Assembly (NCBI GenBank): GCA_010645155.1
Contig: CM021317.1
Location: 2,988,303 to 3,052,302 of the forward strand
DNA length: 64,000 nt
Reading direction: 5' to 3'
DNA from: Tigriopus japonicus
Taxonomy: Eukaryota; Arthropoda; Copepoda; Harpacticoida; Harpacticidae
Shown here in pieces: positions 1 through 9,489 of this stretch. The notes under the pieces are model-generated. The model did no database searches. It was given only the letters and a program-made list of their open reading frames with translations, and was not told the DNA's origin. Within the stretch, counting starts at the first letter, position 1. Each line of letters begins with the position of its first letter. The translations under genes were made by a program, and so were the position numbers.

Positions 1-281
1 AATGTCTTTGAGTACGTACACAACAAATGCAGTGTTTGCATTTTGCTTTACATTTTCAATCGCAAGACTGATTAGTGTAAGTGCAACTGGATAGGAAGAA
101 GTGAAGCGATTTAATGTTGTTATAAGAGAATGTACGTACTGAAATAGACCTTTGATTTAGACACAGAAGGTTGTTAACAATCTGTCTAGTAATTGATTAC
201 GTTTTTCCTCTCTCAGTGGTCGAGCCCTTTTGACAAAGAATAACTCTTTAAGACTGATTAATCTTTTTTATTCATCATCAC

Positions 282-805
282 TTGGGCCCGGAAAAATATT
301 TGCAAAAAAGTGACAATATATCCAATATACATTTTTTTCAAAAGCCCAAAACATTTGGGAAAAAGCTGGATATTTAAGAAATATTTTTTTGACAAGGCCA
401 TTTTTGGAATTTTTGTCTGTGTGCACCGATTTTCCAAATTTGTTCCTGGTGAAATTGATGCATTTGGCCGTTTTTGGGGGCAAACTTGACATGGAATTGA
501 TTTAAACAATACAATTTTCAATTTGCCTCAATAGATGGCGCAGCTTTTTCGTATATGACAATTGTTTTGATTGTGAATGTCTATAAACTTAGTACAAATG
601 CCATTTTGTAGAGATTTTGTATTTTGGGTTCATTGTGGAAAGGCTATATTGAGCATTGGTCATTCATTTCTTTTCCTCAATTTTGCCCGAAATATTTTCT
701 AAACTAGTCTTTGAGAAAATATTTAGTTTTTCCTTGAAACAGCCAAAATATTAAAAAATGGAAGAAAAGTGTGGAAATATTCAAAAAAAATATTTCCGGG
801 CCCTA
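282..805. mobile_element. hAT-like non-autonomous DNA transposon (524 bp)
   Basis: The ends are inverted repeats of about 16 bp (TTGGGCCCGGAAAAATATTT at the left, TAGGGCCCGGAAATATTT read inward at the right). An identical 8-bp direct repeat, ATCATCAC, flanks both sides (274-281 and 806-813). An 8-bp target duplication with ends of the T/CAGGG type is characteristic of the hAT superfamily. The interior is AT-rich and has no transposase-like reading frame, so this would be a MITE mobilised by an element elsewhere. Confidence 0.75.
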
Positions 806-1671
806 ATCATCACCATTGTAGGTAAAAACAAACAAAACGGTCACAGTTAATAATAAGTCATAGAAAAAAAGTCACGAGGAATAAAGGTCACAATGAAAGA
901 TCACGACAAAAAGGTCACTTTTCCATGCACAGAATGGTGTTTTACCCGAAATACCTTGGAAGTTCATGGCCAGATCTTGAAGGAAGGGTGCATTTTGACT
1001 CTATGGAGGGCTAGAGGGATATCTAACTCCAAGGTCCGGTGGATCCAGAGTCCCTTGGGACCATTGGTCTTAAAGGGTTCATGAGGACTACACTAATGTT
1101 ACCTTTGCCATGGCATGATATTGTTCCCCCCAGATAATTTTGGGATCGCATGAGACTCTTCAACCATGTGACAGACCCGGTCTCCAGGGGTTGCCCCATT
1201 AATTAACTTCAGAACCATAGAGGTCTATAGAGGGGGATACTAGAGCAGGCCTGACGTGAAATTTCATTGTGGGCAGCAATGGCCGTTTATTATCAGCGAC
1301 TAATTGAAACTTGCCCAAACAAACGTATTCCCACCAGGGAAATTTTTGAAAAACTTATAGTTTTCGGCATGTGGCCTCCTGCTTACGGTTTGCTTCTCCC
1401 AAATTATACTACGGTGCTCAATGAACATGATAATTTGATTCACAGGCATTAGTTCACGCAACTATAGGATTTGGCATTGAAAATACGTCTTGCGCACTTT
1501 CATTTGTACTATGATCTTCCCCTTGTTTGGGCAAGTATTTCACGATATTCTTCGGAAATATTTGCCTTTTCACGCAACTTATGGGCAACTTTAGCCAGTA
1601 TCAGCTACAAACAAGGCAGACAAAATGACGACAATGGCCTCTCTATACTCCTCTAAGTTCAGAACTGCTCA
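806..1671. other. Intergenic, no gene seen
   Basis: I see only short chance reading frames (63 and 61 codons) without recognisable motifs, and no RNA gene. The sequence is unremarkable apart from its position between two MITEs. Confidence 0.5.
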
Positions 1672-2086
1672 GGGCCCGTATTCTCAACTCGTACTTGGTA
1701 CTTGAAATAGGACTTCAAGTACGAAGTAGTGATGTGAAATCTGGGCTTGGGCAAGTTTTTTCACGGGAGGTTGCAAGGGAGGGTCACCTAATGGAGATTT
1801 TGTGCTTTTCTAACTAACTCAAGCAAACACAAATTTGAGGTTAATTTGCAACCCTGATCCAAAGTTACAAAAGTCAGGGGCGCGTTTCAGTGTTTCGTAA
1901 TGAAAAACTGGTTTATTAAGATAGGTAGGCAAAAGGGAATATCATTTCACTAAAGGTAAATTGGCGACATAGTGTACGATGTCACGAAAAAAAGCTTGCC
2001 CAAGCGCCCAAGTCACATCACTAGTACGAAGTTACTACACAGAAGTAAGACTTCAAGTATAAAGTACGGGTTGAGAATACGGGCCC
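1672..2086. mobile_element. Outer MITE with GGGCCCGTATTCTCAAC ends
   Basis: The two ends are inverted copies of each other for about 17 bp without mismatch (GGGCCCGTATTCTCAAC), then with mismatches for about 50 bp (CGTACTT...ACTTGAAGT blocks). No clear target duplication could be recognised, so the superfamily is left open. The middle of the element is occupied by a second, younger inverted-repeat element (1727-2023). Confidence 0.7.
1727..2023. mobile_element. hAT-like MITE nested inside another MITE (297 bp)
   Basis: The ends read TAGTGATGTGA inward from both sides, followed by imperfect inverted blocks containing GGGCTTGGGCAAG-like sequence. A perfect 8-bp direct repeat, GTACGAAG, flanks it (1719-1726 and 2024-2031) and is part of the surrounding element, so the insertion target can be read exactly. 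The 8-bp duplication suggests hAT. No coding capacity. Confidence 0.8.
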
Positions 2087-2087
2087 A

Positions 2088-2188
2088 GAGGCTAGTTTTT
2101 TAAGACGCAAAGATCGATCTTAAGATCGTACTTTAGTAGTGTAAGTTCGATCTTGAGATCGATCTTTGCGCTTAAAAAACTAGCCTCA
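2088..2188. mobile_element. Palindromic foldback element, about 100 bp
   Basis: The sequence AGGCTAGTTTTTTAAG..CGCAAAGATCGATCT is repeated in inverted orientation with one indel and very few mismatches, leaving a loop of only about 20 bp around 2135-2150. It abuts the GGGCCC end of the preceding MITE. A CAG trinucleotide occurs on both sides and could be a 3-bp target duplication, but this is too short to rely on. Confidence 0.6.
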
Positions 2189-3107
2189 GGTCTTCTTCAC
2201 CCTGTGACCTTTTTACTGCAACCTATTCACCGCACCCATCACCAAGACTCTCTAGGATTAAGACTGCAGTACAAGCTAATGGTACTAATTATTGGGCGAG
2301 AACTTATTGGAAGTCAAAAAGTACTTTTAATGTCGTTTATGTGATAAAAAGTGAGAATTATATCATTTTTAGATAGCTAAATATCACATGATTTATTTAT
2401 TTATTTATTTTTTTTGGGGGGGGATGTTACCATCGTAAATCATTTTTTGGTCATAAAGGGACAACAAATTTATCGCAAAATATCATTCATGTAAGTAAGG
2501 GCCGAAAGCATTCCCAAAGTAACTCAATTTTGCAACTTTTCCAGATGAGAAGCCCATACCATAACCAGTGATCAATCGATTTTCATATTTAGAACCGGAA
2601 AAATACATAAAGACTACCCTCTAGCATTGACCGAAAGATCAGGCAAAATAGCCCCCCCCCCCTTTAGTACTTACCAATATAGTCAGCTTTGCCTGTACTC
2701 GTCTTTTGGCTTTTATGAGCGTTGCATTATTGTTAACATTTCTTTCACATTTCATTGCGTTGTTCAAGAAAAAAAAGTTGGTTTTATGAAGAATCAATGT
2801 TACCTCGTTGAAAACCTAGGATGTCAAATTCAGTGTGCTCCATAACGGTCTTACACATTTTCAGTGCCATCTATCGAATGGACAACGAGATTGAATGATG
2901 ATGCCTCTGAATTGTCTAGTGCTTAAAACTAATCATTTTGAGCTTTCCCGTAACAATATAAGTCAAAAGCGTGTCTACTGAACCCCAATTAACAAACCTA
3001 CTTATCAACTCAAACCGACTTTGCAAGAGATCCAATCTCTGTCTTTCGATATTTAATCAGCACTTAGTGAAACTCGTACGTATACAAACTACCGGCGTAA
3101 TCTTACC
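2189..3107. other. Intergenic region upstream of the secreted-protein gene
   Basis: It contains a short TTTA run (2393-2411), a G-run and a C-run near 2640, and no reading frame with recognisable similarity. The last part holds the promoter of the gene that starts at 3162. Confidence 0.5.
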
Positions 3108-3116
3108 TATATATAT
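3108..3116 (+). promoter_or_regulatory. Candidate TATA box of the secreted-protein gene
   Basis: TATATATAT lies 46-54 bp upstream of the ATG at 3162. That would place transcription start near 3135-3145 and give a very short 5' leader, typical of small arthropod secretory genes. It is inferred from position and motif only. Confidence 0.4.
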
Positions 3117-3161
3117 GTTTCGACAGTTCAAACAATATTACTGAGTTTAAACAAGAACATC

Positions 3162-4144
3162 ATGAAAACAACATCCATCCTTGTTTTAGCTCTTTTAGCC
3201 GTCTCTGTTCAAGGGAAATGGCCTCACTTGAGAACAACTTGGGCTCCAGTTCCGGGATTAGGCGGATTTAACCCTGAACCTCGCACTCAAGCTGAACTGG
3301 ACGAAGAAGGATGGGTTCAGTTGTCTTCTTGTTCAGATGGCAATGCCAAGTAAGAACCTTAAAAGTCTTATTTTTATTGCACTTGCTCTCTCATTGTATC
3401 GCAACTTTGCAACATTAGCTTTCCTGGCGATCGTTATGCACGATCTAAGGGTGATAATGATTTGGTGCTCGTCTTTGATGGAAACGGTTTCATTGCCGGA
3501 ATTCAAACAATCGTGCCCAAAGACAAGGCTTTGAATGACCAGTATCACCAATTCAGTACGGACAAATTCTATCAAACTGGGTCTTTCTTTGGAGATGAAG
3601 TTTATTTTGCCACAACTTATTTTGTGGATCCGAGTATCATCTGTAATGGAGGACGGACCCAAAGCGAGTTTGACAATCAAGGCACTGGAAATCTCATTGC
3701 CATGCAAACTGGACCTACCATCGCCGATCTTCATTATCCTCCTTTGACCCAAGATGATGCCATGGGATCGGTAAATATGAAAGACTCAAATAATGCCCAC
3801 TTTGCTTTATATTTTACGCGTTTTGGCTTCTTTTTTTATAGGATATGTGGAATGAACACAAATGCTTCTTCAATATGGGAGTTCATTACTTTACATTCAA
3901 CTACAATCCAGATGAATCTTGCGCTGAAGTGGTTCCCTATCAATTGGTGTACATTGATGGCAAATTAAACGGGATCGTGTTTCAACACATTGCCAAATTG
4001 GACTCCAATCGGTTTGAATCGGTTAATGCCTTGGCTATTGATGCCATTGTTGATACTCCACCCACATGTCTTTTGGATCTGTCCGAGACTCCAGGAGTTA
4101 GTACTATGCACGTATATGTCGGTGATTATATTATTGTTTGCTAA
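3162..4144 (+). CDS. Secreted protein of unknown family (3 exons, 280 aa)
   Basis: Exons are 3162-3349, 3419-3770 and 3842-4144. Both introns are short (69 and 71 bp) with GTAAG/AG and GTAAA/AG borders, and the frame is kept across both joins (the first intron splits an Asn codon). The product starts with a clear signal peptide (MKTTSILVLALLAVSVQG), then a mature chain of about 260 residues with a WPHLRTTW start, a PGDRYARSKGDND segment and about six cysteines, but no transmembrane segment. I do not recognise a named domain. The even spread of aromatic residues suggests a folded globular extracellular protein. It converges on the S1 protease gene, with 107 bp between the stop codons and no AATAAA visible on either strand in that gap. 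Confidence 0.8.
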
Positions 4145-4251
4145 AAGCAATTCTAAATCAAGTAGTAGCTTGAAATACATGACAAGACTTTGCAAATTGG
4201 ATTTTGATTTGGAAGAACTTAAGGAATACTGGAAGAATTTTGATCGTTCTT

Positions 4252-5727
4252 TCAAATATAACATAGTTTCTTTGTTGGCACATAGGACTCAATCCAAGAT
4301 GAGTAAGCATTGACGTGCCCATAATAGGACGGTTCTTCACGGCTTCCACACGTACCCCACAACATAAAGCTGAACACACCCATCACAACCGGTGTTTTGC
4401 GGTTAGTTTTAGGGTCCGTTACTATTTGAAAAGCTGGCCCTCCACTGTCTCCAAAACATCCGGGCCCACCTTCAGTGAAATGGGACTGAATTTCTCCACT
4501 TTGAACCAATTTTTGTTGAAGTTTGGCTCGAACGGAATCTCGCGATATTTTACTCAATTGGCCTTCATCGTTCATTCTATATACATTATCGTCTAATTCA
4601 TTGGTATGATTAATGCCCACACAAAAAAGATTGGCTCTCTGAAGATCTTGGTATTCTTCGGGTCGCACAAAGGGTTGTTCAATTTTGAGGTTTTTTCCCA
4701 TCTCAAGAACACATTCGTCCGTATCAAAAACGGACACTGTCGTGGCGCTCGAGTCCATTTTGGATGGAATGGGTTCATTACAATAATCTTGACGCTTGTC
4801 GGGGGAACAAAATCCCCATCCGGAATCGACATCCGGTTCCTTATTTTCGCTGGTTCCCGGATCCCGTGTGACACACCATCCCTTGGAACCTTTGGGAGGT
4901 ACTTTCGGATAACACGTTACATTGAGAGAGCTCTGATCGTTGTTGAATACATAAGACGTCCTCTGAAACGAGCCGGGAAATAGAGCCCATAATGCTTGAC
5001 ACACGGTATTGCTGGCGGTGGGCGTCTCTCCTTGAAGGCACTTGCGATGTTGGGTTCCATTGTAAAGAAAATCAAGGCCACAGTATTGAGTCTTATGGTC
5101 AAGGGAACACTCCTTGGGCCGCCCACAAACGGCATATTTCTCAGGTCCGGATTGGTCGGTCATACAATGGGGAACGTATCTTCGGCCGTATCCCGCAATT
5201 TGAACTTCCTCGTGTTGTTGGACTTGTCTTGACGAAAGGCAGGCAGGCGCAATTCCTTCTTCATTAGACTCGTGGAAGAAAGATCCGGGTTCGAGTTCCA
5301 CCAAAGCAATGTCGAAGCCTCTCCAACTCAGAGCCTCGTTTTCAAATCCTCGATGAAGGATAACTCGTTTCACTTTCCTCCATGTAGCACCTCCAAGTCT
5401 AAATGTGTCGTTCATTTGGAACTTCTGTTTAAAAGGAGTGGTCCACAGACCTTCATCAGGGATCTCTTCCAATACATCTGGCTTCTCGACAAAACTGTAC
5501 TCTAAATTTTGATCACGCATATCCACTTCCCAATCACCTTGGTCATTCCCAAACCCGACATATTCCAGACTTTTATAACAATGAGAGGCAGTTAAGATCC
5601 AATTGTTTGAGATCAGTGATCCAGTACATCCAGGAAGTTGCACCAAAAACGCTTGTTCCAAATTGGCATTGGATTTCGGAAGCGATAGCACCACAAATAA
5701 CGCGAACACAACATTGATTTCCCACAT
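4252..5727 (-). CDS. Secreted S1 (chymotrypsin-fold) protease-like protein with a Cys-rich insert, 491 aa
   Basis: It is a single uninterrupted exon. Residues 1-21 form a signal peptide. The S1 catalytic triad is complete: His49 in TASHC, Asp139 in FDIALVEL and Ser428 in GCFGDSGGP. Three things are unusual. No activation site or IVGG-type mature N-terminus precedes the GSLISNNWILTASHC block, so the normal zymogen switch is missing. Between the AGYGRR segment (178-183) and the Ser motif lie about 240 residues instead of about 50, carrying roughly a dozen cysteines and a GWC...GWGFC pattern at 283-307 that I cannot assign to a known module. The residue at chymotrypsin position 189 appears to be Pro, not the Asp of trypsins. 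It is therefore probably an extracellular protease of unpredicted specificity, or a protein using the fold for binding. The ATG at 5727 is chosen because it begins the signal peptide. Confidence 0.85.
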   Translation of the reverse strand: MWEINVVFALFVVLSLPKSNANLEQAFLVQLPGCTGSLISNNWILTASHCYKSLEYVGFGNDQGDWEVDMRDQNLEYSFVEKPDVLEEIPDEGLWTTPFKQKFQMNDTFRLGGATWRKVKRVILHRGFENEALSWRGFDIALVELEPGSFFHESNEEGIAPACLSSRQVQQHEEVQIAGYGRRYVPHCMTDQSGPEKYAVCGRPKECSLDHKTQYCGLDFLYNGTQHRKCLQGETPTASNTVCQALWALFPGSFQRTSYVFNNDQSSLNVTCYPKVPPKGSKGWCVTRDPGTSENKEPDVDSGWGFCSPDKRQDYCNEPIPSKMDSSATTVSVFDTDECVLEMGKNLKIEQPFVRPEEYQDLQRANLFCVGINHTNELDDNVYRMNDEGQLSKISRDSVRAKLQQKLVQSGEIQSHFTEGGPGCFGDSGGPAFQIVTDPKTNRKTPVVMGVFSFMLWGTCGSREEPSYYGHVNAYSSWIESYVPTKKLCYI

Positions 5728-5799
5728 GTTTCACCTTGCAAAATTGGCTTTATTAGTTCGATTGTCTTTCAATCACTTGTTTTTATTTCAGAGGTGATC

Positions 5800-7185
5800 A
5801 GGTTACTTCTTTAGTAGGGAATCCCGTCGTACTTATGTCCAAACAGGTTCGTTTATCAACTTCAATGAGTGGAGCAAAGAAATACAAAGACATCTTCAGA
5901 AGCATTCCTAATCGAGTCAGATGGTTCCAAGATTTCTTGCAGTGAATGAATCTGATTGTTAGTCATTTGGTGGCTTTGATGACCAAAGTTGTAGAAAACT
6001 TTTCAAGATATGCCAGATGCTAGAAATATGATGGAAATGGTTTGTGGTGGTGAGAATGCTGATGCTGCTGTTGTTGTTTATTCCTTGACAGCTTCCATGA
6101 ACAGCTGTCGAGGATCTGTTGTAGTGGCCACAAAAGAGGAGGTGATTGAAACAGCAAATTGAGGATATCAGCTGACAACACATTCGAATTGGCTGTTGCA
6201 GTTTCAGAGCTGGGGAACAAATATTAAGGGGAACTTGCTCATTTGTAAGCACTATATTAGCATTTGAAGGCAACCATGACTTAGGTATAGAAAATTATAG
6301 TTTGGCAGAGAATTTTTGGCTACAGAACGGATTCAAAATATAAGTTACTTTGATCCTTGATTTTCATTCTTCAGTTCATTAAACTCAAGCAGTAAGAAAT
6401 CACCAAAGAAAGTAACAACTTATAAGTACTTAAAATATTGAAACCCAATCCATTGGCAACTCAAGTTTTCCGTACAACACGAATAAATCTTTCGCCTTTT
6501 ACTAAAGATTTCCGTGTATGGGAGACACCTATTGAGAATTACTCAATTTTTCTGAGAGCTTCTGTAGAAGCTTGTAAACGAATAATTCGGAAGAAGCAAA
6601 CTACATTATTAATACATATTCCTGATATTTACATAATACTTACTTGTAGTGCCAAATGTAAATATTCCTGAAGTATTTAAACACTTACTTGTAGTGCCAC
6701 ATGTCAATTAAAAAAGATATTCAAGTCCTTCACTACTTAAGAAGCACTTCTGGATGTTTCAATCCTCGGTGCTACCACTGTCTAGCGCGCGACTATCGTC
6801 ACGTTATATCACATTAAAACGAAAAGCCAGTGTGGCTCTTTTTTATCAGTGAGACGGGCACAACCAGAATTGGTAACCAGAAAAGTATGCAAAAATGTAC
6901 AAAAGGGTCGAAAGTGCATCGAATCAGTTAAGCAAATTTTAACAAGTTGGCGTTTTTTATACCACTATTGAGTAAAGAATGTTTTTTTTAATTAAGTTAG
7001 ATTTTGTGCGTTGACAAAATTTGGAGAAGCGGCCTCGTTTCACAAGACTGTCACTGAATTCTAGAGGGTAGTCTTTTTATAATGTTCTAGTTCAGAATAC
7101 GAAACCAAAACCGTGAATTGATCAATTATGGTGACGAGAAGACCATACTTGAACTTCAATAAATCACTTAACAACACAGACAAAA
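5800..7185. other. Intergenic, no gene seen
   Basis: Only short chance reading frames are present, including a CTG/TTG-rich stretch near 6058-6080. No RNA gene or clear transposon ends were found. The region ends where the LINE remnant begins. Confidence 0.4.
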
Positions 7186-7908
7186 ACCACGCGATTTTTT
7201 ATCAATTCAGTCGCCATAAGCATGGCTTTCGATCGGGTCTGTCGTGTACCACAACTGGAATAGGGTTCCATGACTTTCGTACCCACTCGATCGATGCCGG
7301 ATACCCAGTTGATGTTATACTTATGGATTTCGCGAAGGCCTTTGTTAAAGTGGATCAGAAACTTCAGTGGGCTGGGATTGATGGGGAAGTGCTACATTGG
7401 ATTCAATCATGGCTCACGAAGAGATACCAAAGAGTTGTGTTAAATGGGCCCTTTTCGGATTAGAGCGAAGTGACTTCTGGTGTGCCCCATGGGAGTGTCC
7501 TTGGTCCCCTTCTTTCTCTTGTTGTTTTCATTAATGATCTCTAACCAGTTCACGGATAGATGTTTATGAAATTTGCCGATGATGTTAAAATATTTCGTTT
7601 ATATCCGGCAATATAAATATCCGGCCCCATAGATCGGGTGTACTTTCAGAGAAATCTAAACGTTCTAAGTGACAGGGGTGCTCGAAACAAGATGGACCTT
7701 TAACCTATCTAAATGTATAGTCTGGGGAGTTGGTCGGAAAGCCCATGAACCAGTTTTTTACTATAAAATTAAGGACATTGTTCTCTGAAAGAAGCAATCT
7801 CATGCCGACCTTGGGGTCATTTTCAATGAACGCCTTACTTTTACTAGCCATTGTTTTGGCACCATGTCAAAATCAAACAAGATCTTTGGAATGATCAAGC
7901 GTCATTTC

Positions 7909-8896
7909 TAGGGCTGAATATTTTAGGTTTTACATAAAAACCTAGGTTTTAACCTAAAACGCCTTTTTTGGGCAATTTTTACCTAAAAATAAGTTTCCAA
8001 CCTAAAATTAACTTTTTTCTCGCATTTTTCAGGAAATTTTTACCTAAAACTAAGTTTTCAACCTAAAATTAACTTTTTTCTCACCCTAAAGTCATTTGAC
8101 TAAGCCCACTTGAAAATTACCCCAGTGTCTTTAAAACAAAAAAAGGAAGAAAGTAGAAGAGTGGGAGCCACAATGTTTTTCATCTGATCAACATACCGAA
8201 TTAGCTTTATCAGGTGGTTTCAGGCCGACATACTGCCAATTAAGGGCGCTCACTGTCATTTTTTGAAGTCATATTTTTCTCTCGTCTCGTTTTCAGTCAT
8301 TTCATCTCGTTTTTAGGGCGCAAATTTTCAATTTCTTTTTTTAAGTCGAAAATTTTTTAAACTTGTTTTTAGGTCAAAAATTTCTGAACTCGTTTTAAGG
8401 TCAAAATTTTCTGAACTCGTTTTAAGGTAAAATATTTCAGAACTCGTTTTAAAGTCAAAAATTTCTGAACTCCTTTTAAGGTAAAAAAAATCCGATCTCC
8501 GTGTTTAGGTCGACAATTTTCGGTCTCATTTTAGGTAAAAAATTGCCGATCTCCTTTTTTAGGTCGACAATTTTTGATCTGGGTTTTTTGGTCGCATTTT
8601 TGCCACTTTCTGCCATATTCTGCCGCTTAACAAATTTCACTGGCACAAAATTTTCTATACTGGCATTTTCCCTCACTGCCAAATAAAATTTTCATTGCCT
8701 TTGTCTCTGCTCAACTACTTATACTCTTGCCAAGAGTAAAGTGCTGAAAAACAATAGATAAAAGGCAAAATTTGGTCTGAAAAGCCACTGTAAAAGGTGT
8801 AATCTATTCAACCTAAAAAAAACCTAAAACGTAGTTTTGGGCAACCTAATTATGTCATAATTTGCCCAAAAAGTTAACCTAAAATATTCAGCCCTA
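7909..8896. mobile_element. hAT-type non-autonomous transposon, 988 bp, inside the LINE
   Basis: It has perfect 21-bp terminal inverted repeats beginning TAGGGCTGAATATTTTAGGT. A perfect 8-bp target duplication, GTCATTTC, flanks it (7901-7908 and 8897-8904). The TAGGG ends plus an 8-bp duplication identify hAT. No transposase is encoded; the interior is AT-rich and includes a degenerate 27-bp tandem array (about 8275-8590). A 180-bp stretch of the interior (8035-8213) is also found at 11870-12050. Confidence 0.88.
8275..8590. repeat. Degenerate 27-bp tandem repeat inside the hAT element
   Basis: About ten imperfect units of 26-28 bp follow one another. Each has the form GTCAAAAATTT followed by CTGAACTCGTTTTAAG, with drift toward GTCGACAATTTT...GATCTCC in the last four units. 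The minus-strand frame with repeated IVDL and IGFFLP motifs here (8476-8682) is produced by the repeat and is not a gene. Confidence 0.8.
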
Positions 8897-9489
8897 GTCA
8901 TTTCTTATCCAGAGAACCTGATACTTTCATCAAATTGTACAAAATGTATGTTCGACCGCTTCTGGAGTTTTCTTCACAAGTGTGGAATCCACCCAACAGG
9001 GGTGACGTCGTTCGTTTGGATAAGATCCAAAGGAGGACATCGAAGTGCGTGAAGAATCTTTGGAATGGCACCTATTGAGATCGACTATAGAATTTATCAC
9101 TTCCATCATTAGAAGATCGACGTTCTTTTCTAGATCTTGTTTTTACGTTCAAGATATGCTCACGGATTTTGATCTTAGCACCCTTGGGGGATGCAACTTT
9201 GTTCTTCATTCGCAAGGAACCCAACGACCGCGTGAGAACTCGTAATTTGGGTCAAGAAGCTTCTTGTTTGGGCAAAGAGCCCCCTTTTGAGCGTATGGTC
9301 AAAACTCGACTGCGCCATCACTCTTTATTTGTGTGGATGACTCGGCTGTGGAACAAACAAATTACCATTGACCCTCAGACAATCGGCGATAATGAAAGAA
9401 TTCTTAATTTTTGTTGTTGTTGTTGCGGATTTTCTACTACCGCTACACAATTGCAATTATCTGTAAACAAGGATTTCTCCCGATAGCTT

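Larger units (their letters stand above)
7190..9485 (+). mobile_element. Decayed LINE reverse transcriptase, interrupted by a hAT element
   Basis: Translation in shifting frames gives non-LTR reverse transcriptase landmarks in order: HGFRSG (about 7220), a motif A segment DVILMDFAKAF (about 7306), SGVPHGSVLGPLL, and the catalytic FADD (about 7573). Beyond these come the thumb/C-terminal pattern KLYKMYVRPLLEFSSQVWNP (about 8938) and MVKTRLRHHSLFV (about 9293). Stop codons and frameshifts show it is dead. The hAT element at 7909-8896 splits it, and without that element the frame reads straight through from IKRHF to LSREPDTF. The pattern fits the Jockey/CR1-like group, but the clade cannot be fixed by eye. 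Confidence 0.85.

Noticed and set aside
3333..3752. Minus-strand frame of 139 codons opposite the secreted-protein gene
   Set aside because: It overlaps exon 2 of a well-supported spliced gene and has no protein character of its own.
7128..7463. Independent protein-coding gene of 111 codons
   Set aside because: It is the front of a decayed LINE reverse transcriptase, followed by stops and further RT motifs in other frames.
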